64,000 nt of DNA from Methanoregulaceae archaeon (GCA_020850325.1 JADZEW010000015.1:1-64000), one strand, 5' to 3'; positions 16,646-25,031 are shown, counted from the first letter of the stretch. Notes: a model not told the origin generated them from the sequence alone. Made by a program: numbers and translations.

Positions 16646-17004
16646 GCCGTCGTTCCGGCCAAACTCTCGTCGCTTCCTTGATCGTGATCGTGATCATCGC
16701 CATCCTCGCCGTGACCCTCTTGGGGGGTAGCGGCAAGAGCTCGCGCGCAGATGGTCTGGGCCGCACGCTTCCGACCCAAGTGAAACTCAAAGCAAAAGAT
16801 GACGCCTGCATGAGCAACCTGCGCCAGGCCCGCGCGGGGATCATGATCGCCCGCAGCAATGCCGACGACGCGCCTCCCGCCAACCTCGGCGAGACCGGAC
16901 TGAGCGCGGACTTCCTCAAGTGCCCGATCGGCGGTGAGCCCTTCGCTTACGATGCCGCGTCCGGCACGGTGACCTGCCCGCATCCGGGCCACGAACAGTA
17001 TTGA
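16642..17004 (+). CDS. Small membrane-anchored pilin-like protein
   Basis: A 120-residue protein starting with GTG 16642 inside the stop of the previous gene (GTGA). It has one N-terminal hydrophobic helix (about 8-28, LVASLIVIVIIAILAVTLL) after a short positive segment, like type IV pilins, though a clear G/F-TLxE cleavage site is absent (GQTLVAS). The exported part has CMSNLRQARAGIMIA, matching the C-x-x-N-x-x-Q helix of Armatimonadota-type pseudopilins, and a C-terminal Cys pair (LKCPIGGEPF, VTCPHPGHEQ) that may form a disulfide. Function unknown. It is coupled by overlap to both the biotinyl-domain gene and uppS (TTGA). Confidence 0.65.
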   Translation: MSRRSGQTLVASLIVIVIIAILAVTLLGGSGKSSRADGLGRTLPTQVKLKAKDDACMSNLRQARAGIMIARSNADDAPPANLGETGLSADFLKCPIGGEPFAYDAASGTVTCPHPGHEQY

Positions 17005-17693
17005 ACCAAGTTCCCACGCACATCGCGATCATCATGGACGGGAATGGGCGCTGGGCCCAGAAGCGAAGCTTGCCTCGTCTGCTCGGCCACCGCGAAGGCT
17101 ACAAGACCCTGCGCTCGGTGCTGCTCTACGCCAGCGAACGAGGCATCCGATATCTGACCGTGTACGCCTTCTCGGCCGAAAACTGGCGTCGCCCCAAAGA
17201 TGAAGTCGACGGGCTAATGAAGCTCATCGAGCGGGCGGCGCGCGACGAGCTTCGGGTGATGCACCGCAACGGCGTTCGGGTGCGCGTCGCCGGCCGAATG
17301 GACGAACTTCCTTCCGGCCTCCGCCAAGCGCTCGAAGATGGAATGGCGACCACGGCGGGCAACACCGGCATCACATTCACGCTCGCGATCAACTATGGCG
17401 GGCGAGCCGAGATCGTCGATGCGATGAAGAAGATCGTAGGCGAGGGCATTCCTGCCGATCAAATCGACGAAGAAACGGTGGCCGCCCACCTCTACAACCC
17501 GGATCATCCCGAACCTGATCTCATGATCCGCACCGCGGGCGAGATGCGGTGGAGCAACTTTCTTTTGTGGCAGTCTGCATACTCAGAGTTGTACGTAACT
17601 GAGAAGACTTGGCCGGAATTTGACGACAAAGAGCTCGATCGGGCGATCGAGGCGTTCGCGGGACGAACGCGTAAGTTTGGAGCGCTGGCTTAG
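17001..17693 (+). CDS. uppS: Isoprenyl transferase (undecaprenyl diphosphate synthase)
   Basis: A 230-residue cis-prenyltransferase that extends farnesyl diphosphate with isopentenyl units to make the C55 lipid carrier for cell-wall and surface polymers. The P-loop and catalytic Asp are in IIMDGNGRWAQKR. Further conserved segments are GHREGYKTLRS, YAFSAENWRRP, NYGGRAEIVDA, DLMIRTAGEMRWSNFLLWQSAYSE and the C-terminal WPEFD. The start is TTG 17001, overlapping the previous stop as TTGA, so translation is coupled to the pilin-like gene. No cdsA follows here, unlike many bacteria; cdsA is at 41.2 kb. Confidence 0.95.
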   Translation: MNQVPTHIAIIMDGNGRWAQKRSLPRLLGHREGYKTLRSVLLYASERGIRYLTVYAFSAENWRRPKDEVDGLMKLIERAARDELRVMHRNGVRVRVAGRMDELPSGLRQALEDGMATTAGNTGITFTLAINYGGRAEIVDAMKKIVGEGIPADQIDEETVAAHLYNPDHPEPDLMIRTAGEMRWSNFLLWQSAYSELYVTEKTWPEFDDKELDRAIEAFAGRTRKFGALA

Positions 17694-17706
17694 GTAAACA
17701 CGGCGC

Positions 17707-18546
17707 ATGCCCGCAGAACTTCTCGGCGCCCACATTCCCATCAAGGGCGGCCTCGGCAATGCTGTCCGCACGGCCCACACCATGGGCTGCACTGCGATTC
17801 AGGTGTTCACCTCCTCGCCGCGCCAGTGGTATAGCGCTCCCGTGGGCGATGACCAAGTCCGCGAGTTTCAACGTGCCCGGGAGGAGACCGGAATCGTGGA
17901 TGTCGTGAGCCACGACAGCTACCTGATCAACCTATGCGCGCCTACGCCAGAAATCGCCGAGAAGAGCTTTGCCGGGCTCAAGGGCGAGATCGAGCGGTGC
18001 GCCAAGTACGGGATCGACCGCGTAGTCTCTCACCTCGCCAGCTACAAGGGTCAGGACCCGGGCGAGACCCTGCTCGTCGTAGCGGAGCGAGTCAGCCAGA
18101 TCTTGGATGAGACCCCGGACTCAGTCACGTTGCTGATGGAGACAACCGCCGGCCAGGGCAGTTCGATCAACTCGCGATTTGAGGAAATCGCGATGCTGCT
18201 TGAGCTGACCAAGGGGCACCCTCGGTTTGCGGTATGCCTGGACACCTGCCACGTCTTCGCCGCGGGATACGACATCCGCACTTCCGAAGGGTACGAGAAG
18301 ACCTTCGCCGAATTCGATCGGCTGGTCGGAATTGACCGGCTTCGGGCGATCCACGTGAATGACAGCCTGAAGCCGTTTGGCTCGCGAGTCGATCGCCACG
18401 CCGACATCGGCGAGGGCGAGATCGGAATCCTAGCCTTCGAGCTGTTGGTCAACGATCCGCGGTTCACGCGAGTCCCGATGTTGTTGGAGACTGACGCCGA
18501 GCGGCATCTGGAAAACCTCGACCGCCTTAAATCGCTTCGACAATAG
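17707..18546 (+). CDS. nfo: Endonuclease IV (AP endonuclease)
   Basis: A 279-residue TIM-barrel DNA repair enzyme that cuts at abasic sites using three zinc ions. Conserved family segments are GAHIPIKGGLGNAV, QVFTSSPRQW, VVSHDSYLINLCAP, TLLMETTAGQGSSI, VCLDTCHVFAAGYD, IHVNDSLKPFGSRVDRHADIGEGEIG and PMLLETD, covering the known metal ligands (His, Glu, Asp). The start ATG 17707 is 13 nt after the uppS stop, so it may be cotranscribed. Its 3' end overlaps the convergent methyltransferase gene by 20 nt. Confidence 0.95.
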   Translation: MPAELLGAHIPIKGGLGNAVRTAHTMGCTAIQVFTSSPRQWYSAPVGDDQVREFQRAREETGIVDVVSHDSYLINLCAPTPEIAEKSFAGLKGEIERCAKYGIDRVVSHLASYKGQDPGETLLVVAERVSQILDETPDSVTLLMETTAGQGSSINSRFEEIAMLLELTKGHPRFAVCLDTCHVFAAGYDIRTSEGYEKTFAEFDRLVGIDRLRAIHVNDSLKPFGSRVDRHADIGEGEIGILAFELLVNDPRFTRVPMLLETDAERHLENLDRLKSLRQ

Positions 18547-19513
18547 CGTGTCGAATGCGGGGACCCGCCGGATAGAGCACGACGATGCCGGGCCGACCCG
18601 AGGTTTGCTTCCACCGCTTGCGCAACTTGATCGGATCGGCGTGCAGTCCCCGCAGTTTGACCTCGGGCGTTCCGATGCCGAGTTCTCGCAGTCGATGTTC
18701 GGTCTTGCGGTCATCCCCCGGGCCATCCGCGAGTACGCGATAGCGTCTTAGCCAAGGGGAGTCGATGAGTTCGTCCCCCGTCAAGTATCCATTGCTGTCC
18801 CCCAATCCGGCAAGGCCGAAGCTCCCCAATGCATGAGCCCGAATCGCCGCAGGATCAGCCTCATACAGATACGCCCCGGCTTCATCGGCATGGTCGTAAA
18901 GGTCGGCGGCAGCCAGGCGATCGCCCGAGTCCAGATGAACAGCCCCGCGCCAAATCTCCTCGATCTCGGAACCGATCATGAACAGCGCCTCCGGACACTC
19001 GCCCCGATAGGACAGGAACTCCAGTTGGTACGGCCGCCCCTCGGCCAACTTTGGGAACGCATCATCGACCAGCAACGGCGAGAGCTTGAGGGCGATCCGC
19101 CGGGCCGATGGATGGGCGGCAAGGATCTCCGCGGGCGCAGGCTGATACGCATCGATCTGGCGCGAGCGGCGAGCGGGGTCACGGCGGGCGGGATCCGCGA
19201 ACACGTAGGCTGCGGGCGGATGTTCGAGGCCATCCCCCACGCGCACGTCCGAATCCGCGCCGTTGACGGCCAAGTTGTGGCGGAGCAACTCGGCGCGATC
19301 AGGTGCGAGTTCGTAAGCGATGACCGGCCCTCGGCGAGCGAAGCCGATAGTATCCGCCCCGATGCCTGCGGTCAAGTCAACAACCGCCTCACCGACTGGA
19401 AAGAGGCTGGCGTGGTATGCCGCTACCGCTTCCGAGCTCGCCATCTCCAGCGCTTCGCGGTCGAAGAGCATCTCCGCCGCCCGTTCGAACTTGCGAGCCG
19501 CGACTTTGCGCAA
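18527..19513 (-). CDS. Class I SAM-dependent methyltransferase with THUMP-like domain
   Basis: At least 328 residues. The SAM-binding Rossmann core is VVDLTAGIGADTIGFARRG with YELAPDRAELLRHNL, and YVFADPARRDPARR resembles the catalytic loop of N- or C5-methyltransferases. The C-terminal region (about 240-328) with ELGIGTPEVKLRGLHADP matches the THUMP-like domain family common in Actinobacteria and others. The start is a problem. TTG 19513 gives a protein missing about 40 family-like residues, since the same frame is open to a TAG at 19652-19654 and reads ERELAVLGAARGREL and YGDDLARWALGQWALRK. That extension has no ATG, GTG or TTG. The real start may be ATC 19639 or ATT 19576, or there may be a frameshift from ATG 19635, which overlaps the upstream stop as ATGA. 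Confidence 0.8.
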   Translation of the reverse strand: MRKVAARKFERAAEMLFDREALEMASSEAVAAYHASLFPVGEAVVDLTAGIGADTIGFARRGPVIAYELAPDRAELLRHNLAVNGADSDVRVGDGLEHPPAAYVFADPARRDPARRSRQIDAYQPAPAEILAAHPSARRIALKLSPLLVDDAFPKLAEGRPYQLEFLSYRGECPEALFMIGSEIEEIWRGAVHLDSGDRLAAADLYDHADEAGAYLYEADPAAIRAHALGSFGLAGLGDSNGYLTGDELIDSPWLRRYRVLADGPGDDRKTEHRLRELGIGTPEVKLRGLHADPIKLRKRWKQTSGRPGIVVLYPAGPRIRHAIVEAI

Positions 19514-19631
19514 CGCCCATTGACCCAGGGCCCACCGCGCGAGGTCGTCGCCATACTCCCGGGCGAGAGCCGTAATCGAGTTGGGGTTTAGCTCCCGGCC
19601 GCGCGCCGCCCCAAGGACGGCAAGTTCTCGC

Positions 19632-21665
19632 TCATCGATCCCAGAACACTCCTACCTGGCTCTCCGCTGGCGTAAGGCCCTTCGTTGTCCAGTTCGCGGT
19701 CCTCGCGCCATTCTGCGCCCAAGTGAGCGCGCTCGGATACGTGTCGCTACCCGCGAAGTCGAGGAAAACGCCAAGGCAGAGCGCTCTCGAACGCACGCCG
19801 AACGCGGTTGCTTCGGCGGCCTTTCCTAGAGTCAGTCCGCTAGATTCGTAAACATCGTCCCCAAGCAGGTCGATGAACACGCCCAAGCCATTCGCGTTAC
19901 CTCCGCCCAAACTCAGATTGGGAGCCTTGTAGCGATCGTTACCGTCCCGGTCGAGCAACCAACCGATCGAGAAGTCGTGACCGGCGCCCTGGGCCATATT
20001 CATCGGCGCGGTGTATTCGTCATCTCCGGCCAGGTCTTCCAGGTACCCCACGGCAAAGTGCGCCGCCGCGCCCTGGACATACCACTGGCCGTGATACTTA
20101 TCTTTGCCGGCCCCGTCGAGGAGCATCCCCACGCCTTCCCAGTAGCCGACGCCTTGCCCGAACACACCTGCACGATACTCGTCGTCACCGGCGGCGTCAT
20201 AGAGCATCCCCACGCCCCCGGCAAGGGAGTGGGTGTCGATGTAGTCGGCGCGGCGGCCGATCGACGCCCCTTGGGCCAAGCTGACATTGTGCTTGTCGCT
20301 CTGCGGGGACGGAAAATCGATCACCGTCTCATTGGCGAGGTACCGGTCGTTGCCGGCGCGATCGATCAACAGACCCGAGCCGCGCACCGATCCCGAACCC
20401 TGGCTCTGGGTAAAGCAGAGGTAGAGATCGTTGCCTTCGTGATCTTCGAGCAACCCATAGCCGCCGTAGCCAAATCCTTGACTGTCCGCGTAGGCGTCAT
20501 ATCGGTCGATGCCCAACTCGTCCTGAACCATCGCGAACCCGAAGCGACCGGAGCCTAGCCCAGGGCGGTGGGTGGCGTACCGATCATCGCCTTGAAGATC
20601 GACGAGGCATACAATGCCAAAGAGCGCCCCCCCTGGACCGGGCTTCGCGCCACCGGTGCGACGTTGGGCGAACTTCTCAACCTCGGTGTTCGCGAGTGCG
20701 GGGTCGCTGAGGTAGCGATCGTTGCCCTGAGTGTCGATCACCACGCTTGCCCAGTTACCCGCCGAGGCGTTGCTCGGGCAGTTTAGGTAGGTGTCGTTTC
20801 CGCCCGTGTCGATGATGAGCAGCGTCGGCCGGTCCGCATGTTGGGTGTCGCTGCCTCCGGTGAGTCGAATCACTCCCCAAGTCGTGTCGATCTCGACGTC
20901 GTATTTCAGCAGCGGTGAAACGCTCTTGAGCCGCTGCGCGGCTGCACGAGGGGCGGTCGGCGCTGGTCCGCGATCTGCGCCGACAAATCGATAGGTGGCA
21001 TAAAAGATGTCATGTGCCGCGGCGCCAAAGTAACCGGAATCGACGCTGCGATGCAGCCGAATCATCCGATCCATCTCTTCGCCCCCGAGGTCGTCGCGAC
21101 CTCGAAGGGCGACAAACGTATAGGCGTCGGCCACGTCGGGAATGCCTCGCAACGCGAGCCGACGGTGACCCAGAGATGTGTTCATGGCGTTGAGCACCAG
21201 CGCCGCCGCGGACTTCACATCCGCGGGCACCGCGGTCAAGTTGGGAATCTCTCCCTTCACGACACCTGCTTGCTTCAGGCTCTGCAGCACCTTCTCAAGC
21301 CCGTCAGGCTTGGCCGCCTCGGCTTCGGCGGACGCGATCGGACTCCCCAGCAGCGTCCGCCTCGACCCCGCCCCGCCAAGCCGCATCATGGTGTTCAGCT
21401 GATCGCTCGGCAAACCGAACGCTGCGGCCATTTCTCGACGAATTCCGTCGGCAAGAAAGGGCAATCGCCACGGGCGCTCCTGCAAAGCCGAGTAAAACGG
21501 ATGGGTGAACTCCGTCGGGCCGAAGAAGCGCAAAATGTTCTCGTCCATGCGGGCGGTCTGGGTGTTGAGACCCGCCGTACCCAACGCAGTATCGAGTTCG
21601 GCTTCAAAACCCGCGGTTCCCTGGGTCGCCAGTGCCAGCACGATCGCAAGAGTTGTGTTTGCCAT
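19632..21665 (-). CDS. Secreted repeat protein with about 27-residue GxDxY repeats
   Basis: A 677-residue protein with a signal peptide (MANTTLAIVLALATQGTAG); I chose ATG 21665 for this reason, over the longer frame to 21929. Residues about 20-330 are mostly helical and unrecognised. From about 330 to the end there are at least ten repeats centred on D-x-x-G-[ND]-D-x-Y, for example DTGGNDTY, DLQGDDRY, DAAGDDEY, DGAGKDKY, DLLGDDVY and DFAGSDTY. Four adjacent units are 27-28 residues long and share QGxG in the middle and a G-hydrophobic-G-hydrophobic-L/I-x-D lead-in. Acidic loops at regular spacing suggest a beta-helix or similar solenoid, possibly binding calcium. It is divergent from an alpha/beta hydrolase. 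Substrate and function are unknown. Confidence 0.7.
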   Translation of the reverse strand: MANTTLAIVLALATQGTAGFEAELDTALGTAGLNTQTARMDENILRFFGPTEFTHPFYSALQERPWRLPFLADGIRREMAAAFGLPSDQLNTMMRLGGAGSRRTLLGSPIASAEAEAAKPDGLEKVLQSLKQAGVVKGEIPNLTAVPADVKSAAALVLNAMNTSLGHRRLALRGIPDVADAYTFVALRGRDDLGGEEMDRMIRLHRSVDSGYFGAAAHDIFYATYRFVGADRGPAPTAPRAAAQRLKSVSPLLKYDVEIDTTWGVIRLTGGSDTQHADRPTLLIIDTGGNDTYLNCPSNASAGNWASVVIDTQGNDRYLSDPALANTEVEKFAQRRTGGAKPGPGGALFGIVCLVDLQGDDRYATHRPGLGSGRFGFAMVQDELGIDRYDAYADSQGFGYGGYGLLEDHEGNDLYLCFTQSQGSGSVRGSGLLIDRAGNDRYLANETVIDFPSPQSDKHNVSLAQGASIGRRADYIDTHSLAGGVGMLYDAAGDDEYRAGVFGQGVGYWEGVGMLLDGAGKDKYHGQWYVQGAAAHFAVGYLEDLAGDDEYTAPMNMAQGAGHDFSIGWLLDRDGNDRYKAPNLSLGGGNANGLGVFIDLLGDDVYESSGLTLGKAAEATAFGVRSRALCLGVFLDFAGSDTYPSALTWAQNGARTANWTTKGLTPAESQVGVFWDR

Positions 21666-22836
21666 CCTGGCCGCGATTTTATACCGCTCGGCCCCGGCCC
21701 AGGCACGGGTCAACGATTCGATCCCCCCCATCACCTTCGACAACTGGACTCCTGACCGAGTCGATGACGACGAACTCGAGGAGTTTCGAGTCAGCTTCCC
21801 AAGTCCGGTGGTCACCGGCGACCCGAGCAACGACGAAGTTCGGTTGCGGGTCATCCTGCCGCGGCGACGCACTGGCCCGGTACCGGTCGTGGTGCTGCTG
21901 CACTTTTGGGGCGCCTCGGACCAGCGCATGGAGCGATCGCTTGCGGGGGACTTGGCCAGGCAAGGCGTCGCGAGTGCCCTCGTCTCGCTTCCCTATCACA
22001 TGGAGCGGACTCCAGCCGGAGCCCGTTCCGGGGAGCGAGCGATCTTGCCTGACCCCGCACTGCTCGTGCGGACTATGACCCAAGCCGTACTCGACGTGAG
22101 AAGGTCGGTCGATTTTCTCGTCACCCGTCCCGAGTTGGACCGCGACCGGATCGGGCTTGCAGGTACGAGTCTGGGCTCCATTGTCGGAAGCCTCGTATAC
22201 GCAACGGAGCCGAGGATCGAAACCGCCGCGTTCATGCTGGGCGGGATCGATGTCGCCCATATCCTGTGGCATAGTTCTCGAGTCGTCAAGGTCCGCGACG
22301 AACTGCGAAAGCAAGGCTTCACCGAGGATCGGCTGAGGGCCGCACTGACCGCCATCGAGCCGGGCGCTTTTCTGGAACATCGACGCGGGCGCACCTTCGT
22401 GATTGGCGGGAAGTACGACACGGTGGTTCCCGCAGCGGACACCCAGAAGCTGATCGATGCGCTGCCCGGGTGCGAGACGCTTTGGCTGGATACCGGCCAC
22501 TACGGCGGTGTTTTCGTGCAGCGTCGAGTGATGAAGCTCGTGGCGCAGTTCTTTGCCGTCGAGTTCACTAAGGGTGGATTTGTGCCGCCCAAGAAGCTGT
22601 ACGCGCCAACGCTGCGCATCGCCGTTCAGGCGAACACCGAAAGTGGAATGCAGGTGGGTATCGGCATCGATGTTTGGAAATCGAACGCGCGCGGCGATCT
22701 GTTCTCCAGTTTCGTCCTGACTCCTCGGGGACCGCAGCTGTATCTGGGCGCGCGCATCGATCGCGGATTATCGATCGGAGCGTTTGCTACCCCCAAGCGA
22801 GTCTCGCCGGGAGTGTTTTGGAGCACCGTGCTTTAG
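21655..22836 (+). CDS. Secreted alpha/beta hydrolase
   Basis: A 393-residue alpha/beta hydrolase. The catalytic triad is visible: Ser172 in the nucleophile elbow LAGTSLGS, Asp255 in GGKYDTVVP and His282 in DTGHYGG. An oxyanion-loop-like VVLLHFWGA precedes them. This resembles dienelactone-hydrolase or acetyl-xylan-esterase types. The frame is open back to 21505, but I prefer GTG 21655, giving the signal-peptide-like FAILAAILYRSAPAQA; the choice is uncertain. The start overlaps the divergent repeat-protein start by 11 nt, so the two promoters lie inside each other's genes. The C-terminal 90 residues (about 305-393) are a beta-rich tail with no match I know. Confidence 0.72.
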   Translation: MFAILAAILYRSAPAQARVNDSIPPITFDNWTPDRVDDDELEEFRVSFPSPVVTGDPSNDEVRLRVILPRRRTGPVPVVVLLHFWGASDQRMERSLAGDLARQGVASALVSLPYHMERTPAGARSGERAILPDPALLVRTMTQAVLDVRRSVDFLVTRPELDRDRIGLAGTSLGSIVGSLVYATEPRIETAAFMLGGIDVAHILWHSSRVVKVRDELRKQGFTEDRLRAALTAIEPGAFLEHRRGRTFVIGGKYDTVVPAADTQKLIDALPGCETLWLDTGHYGGVFVQRRVMKLVAQFFAVEFTKGGFVPPKKLYAPTLRIAVQANTESGMQVGIGIDVWKSNARGDLFSSFVLTPRGPQLYLGARIDRGLSIGAFATPKRVSPGVFWSTVL

Positions 22837-23555
22837 TCAGACTCGCGGCCGAGAATGCCGCCACCACCTACGCCTTCATCGCGGCCGAGTTGCCCGGATC
22901 CGAGATCGAGTCCGGCCCCGGCTGGGTGCGTGCGCATGGTCCGCTCCTCCATTCGGCATGCAACTTTGCGATGGCGCTCGACAGCGAGGCGATCCCCGAG
23001 TGCCTGGCCTTTGTCAAAGAGGACCGGACGAGGTTGCTCTACACGTTCACCGGAGGCTCCGACCCAGCCCACGACCCGGACGTCCGACGAGTTCATCGCA
23101 TGGCGGTGATGGTCGAGGAGTCGGCTCCCGTCGCCCATCCGCTTCCTGAACTCGAAGTCGCCGACGCGGGTCGGTCGGCCATCGCCCGCTTTATGGCGCA
23201 CCAGTTCTTCCGCAATATGAGCCGCGAGTTCCGGGACGAGATCGCCGCCGCCACCACAAACGCGGAGTCGCTCGAACTCGTGGCCTTTCAGCGACCCGGC
23301 ACGGGTCGGATCATTGGTGCACTCATGCTCGGGCGGAGTTCCGAGATGATCGGGCTCTACAATCTCTGCGTGGATTCGAGCGACCGCGATCGGGGAGTGG
23401 GCCGCAGAATGATGCGGTGGGTATCTGAGCGGGCACTCGCAGAGAGCCGACGCCTTACCCTGCAATGCGATCCCAATCTCGTTCCGTGGTATCGAGACCA
23501 AGGCTTGCGTGAACTCGTCGATATGCATGTTTGGTCTGCATCCTGCGGAAGTTGA
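22818..23555 (+). CDS. GNAT-family N-acetyltransferase
   Basis: A 245-residue protein. The C-terminal half is a GNAT domain: GRIIGALMLGRSSEMIGLYNLCVDSSDRDRGVGRRMMRWV holds beta strands 4 and 5 and the acetyl-CoA loop (DRGVGRR fits R/Q-x-x-G-x-G/A), followed by WYRDQGLRELVDM at the end, as in many GNAT enzymes. The N-terminal half (RLAAENAATTYAFIAAELPGSEIESGPGW) has a region seen in GNAT proteins that act on small amines, but the substrate is not known. I chose TTG 22818, which overlaps the hydrolase stop by 19 nt; longer in-frame starts lie deep in the hydrolase gene. It may be cotranscribed with the hydrolase. Confidence 0.7.
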   Translation: MEHRALVRLAAENAATTYAFIAAELPGSEIESGPGWVRAHGPLLHSACNFAMALDSEAIPECLAFVKEDRTRLLYTFTGGSDPAHDPDVRRVHRMAVMVEESAPVAHPLPELEVADAGRSAIARFMAHQFFRNMSREFRDEIAAATTNAESLELVAFQRPGTGRIIGALMLGRSSEMIGLYNLCVDSSDRDRGVGRRMMRWVSERALAESRRLTLQCDPNLVPWYRDQGLRELVDMHVWSASCGS

Positions 23556-23557
23556 AC

Positions 23558-23563
23558 TATAAT
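23558..23563 (+). promoter_or_regulatory. TATAAT -10 box for prepilin gene
   Basis: A perfect TATAAT at 23558-23563, 3 nt after the acetyltransferase stop, 22 nt before ATG 23586. A GGGGA ribosome site sits at 23570-23574. A -35 box is weak (tctgca at 23535-23540 would give a 17-nt spacer). This gene therefore has a short leader, unlike many neighbours. Confidence 0.5.
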
Positions 23564-23585
23564 GTATGCGGGGAGACGCTCTAGC

Positions 23586-24434
23586 ATGAGGACGCGCGCG
23601 TTCACGCTGACCGAATTGCTCATTGCGTTAGCAACAATGGCGTTGCTGGCGGCTATTTTGATGCCCGTCTTTCGGGTGGCTCGTGATTCGGCGAAAGCGA
23701 CCACCTGCATCAGCAACTTCCACCAGACCGCCCTCGCTACTCAACTCTACTTGGTCGACTATGAGGATCGGCTGATCCCGGTCAATCATCGCCCCGGACT
23801 ATCTGGCAATGCGACGAATGATCGCACTTGGGTGCAGATTGTCCAGCCATACCTGCGATCGTTCGCCGTTTTTCGCTGCCCCTCGGATTACGGTCGACGC
23901 CCCTCTTCGGAGGGCGTGTTTGACGCGGATCTCGTTCCCGGTGATTCCGAAGCCCGATTCTATGAGGCGTCGAAGCGATCGAACCTCGGCTACAACCACC
24001 TCTACCTTGCGCCGGTAGTGAGAGCATCTGGTGGGCCTTGGACCGCTTCGCCACGGACGGCCGGACAGGCGGCGGACCCCTCGCGAACCCTTCTCTTCGT
24101 GGACTCCGTTTGGGAGGTCAACTCCCGAGGCAAGCCATCCGGTGGGGGGCGTTGGGTCGTTACCCCGCCGTGTCGCTTTGAGACGCGAGGTGCCGGGCTG
24201 GCGGATTCCTTTGGTGCCGAAGGATCGGTCCACGTCCCCGAGATTGGATGGCAACCGCAAGTGAAGAACTACGGAGGCGTCTGGCCCTGGCACAACAACC
24301 GCGTCAATGTCGTCCGGCTCGATTCCAGCGCCAAGTCGCTCTCGCTGAGCAGCTTAACGGCCGGGTGCGAGGCGTTGGCTCGTTGGACCGGAAAGATCAC
24401 CGACAACGACAGCTACATGTGGGATTTGCGCTAA
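23586..24434 (+). CDS. Prepilin-type pseudopilin with N-terminal methylation domain
   Basis: A 282-residue exported protein. After the short leader MRTRA comes FTLTELLIALATMALLAAILMPVF, a type IV prepilin/pseudopilin N-terminus with the conserved Glu at position +5, to be cut before Phe and N-methylated by prepilin peptidase. The next segment, CISNFHQTALATQLYLVDYEDRLIP, has the C-x-x-N-x-x-Q pattern typical of the large sets of such proteins in Armatimonadota, followed by an exported beta-rich domain with FRCPSDY and a C-terminal SYMWDL. No pilus assembly genes lie nearby. I chose ATG 23586 because it places the leader correctly; the in-frame ATG at 23562 is upstream of the ribosome site. The role could be secretion pseudopilus or surface adhesion. 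Confidence 0.85.
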   Translation: MRTRAFTLTELLIALATMALLAAILMPVFRVARDSAKATTCISNFHQTALATQLYLVDYEDRLIPVNHRPGLSGNATNDRTWVQIVQPYLRSFAVFRCPSDYGRRPSSEGVFDADLVPGDSEARFYEASKRSNLGYNHLYLAPVVRASGGPWTASPRTAGQAADPSRTLLFVDSVWEVNSRGKPSGGGRWVVTPPCRFETRGAGLADSFGAEGSVHVPEIGWQPQVKNYGGVWPWHNNRVNVVRLDSSAKSLSLSSLTAGCEALARWTGKITDNDSYMWDLR

Positions 24435-24439
24435 CGCGA

Positions 24440-24445
24440 TAAACT
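24440..24445 (+). promoter_or_regulatory. Candidate -10 box for isochorismatase-family gene
   Basis: TAAACT at 24440-24445 lies 7 nt before ATG 24453, immediately after the prepilin stop. This spacing places transcription initiation at the start codon (leaderless). Part of the window-wide TANNNT pattern. Confidence 0.35.
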
Positions 24446-24452
24446 CGGCATC

Positions 24453-25010
24453 ATGCTTGCCGACGCCAACCAATCCGCGGTCCTCGTGATCGACATCCAG
24501 CCGAACTTCCTCAAAGTCATCGAGGGTGGTGACTCGGTCGTTCGACGCACAAAGTTCCTACTTGAGACGGCAAAGCTGCTCGAGGTGCCAGCGTTCGCGA
24601 GCGAGCAGGTTCCCGGACGAATGGGCGGCACCCACCCGGAACTTCGCGCCCAGCTTGAGGCCATGCACGCGCCGATCGAAGGCAAGGCCGTCTTCTCGGC
24701 GCTTGGCTGCGCGGGGTGTCTTCCGTGGATTGAATCCACAGGCCGAACTCAGGTCATCATCGCCGGAATCGAGACGCCCATCTGCATCACTCAAACCACC
24801 GTCCAACTGCTCGAACTGGGCTATGACGTCACGCTCGCTTACGATGCGGTTGGTGCGCGTTCGAACGAAATGCACGAGCGGGCGCTTTCTCGCCTTCAGC
24901 AACTCGGTGCCCAGCTCGCCCATACGGAAGCGATTGCCTACGAGTGGATGGGCACGGCGGAGCACCCCGCATTTCGAGATGTCCTCGCCGCACTCAAATC
25001 TGCCGGTTAG
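24453..25010 (+). CDS. Isochorismatase-family hydrolase
   Basis: A 185-residue cysteine hydrolase of the isochorismatase-like fold. The catalytic triad is Asp14 (LVIDIQPN), Lys78 (EGKAVFSAL) and Cys111 (GIETPICI). The family includes nicotinamidases, N-carbamoylsarcosine amidases and YcaC-type hydrolases; this one looks like the YcaC/ribonuclease-inhibitor-like subgroup, whose substrate is often unknown. It lies 18 nt after the prepilin gene and 21 nt before the TIM-barrel gene, but each has its own possible promoter, so it may be a single-gene unit. The cytosolic location is inferred from the lack of a signal peptide. Confidence 0.85.
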   Translation: MLADANQSAVLVIDIQPNFLKVIEGGDSVVRRTKFLLETAKLLEVPAFASEQVPGRMGGTHPELRAQLEAMHAPIEGKAVFSALGCAGCLPWIESTGRTQVIIAGIETPICITQTTVQLLELGYDVTLAYDAVGARSNEMHERALSRLQQLGAQLAHTEAIAYEWMGTAEHPAFRDVLAALKSAG

Positions 25011-25019
25011 CTCTCGGGT

Positions 25020-25025
25020 TACAAT
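25020..25025 (+). promoter_or_regulatory. Candidate -10 box for TIM-barrel gene
   Basis: TACAAT at 25020-25025, 6 nt before ATG 25032. The spacing fits a leaderless transcript starting at the ATG. No good -35 is visible. Confidence 0.45.
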
Positions 25026-25031
25026 CCGCAC

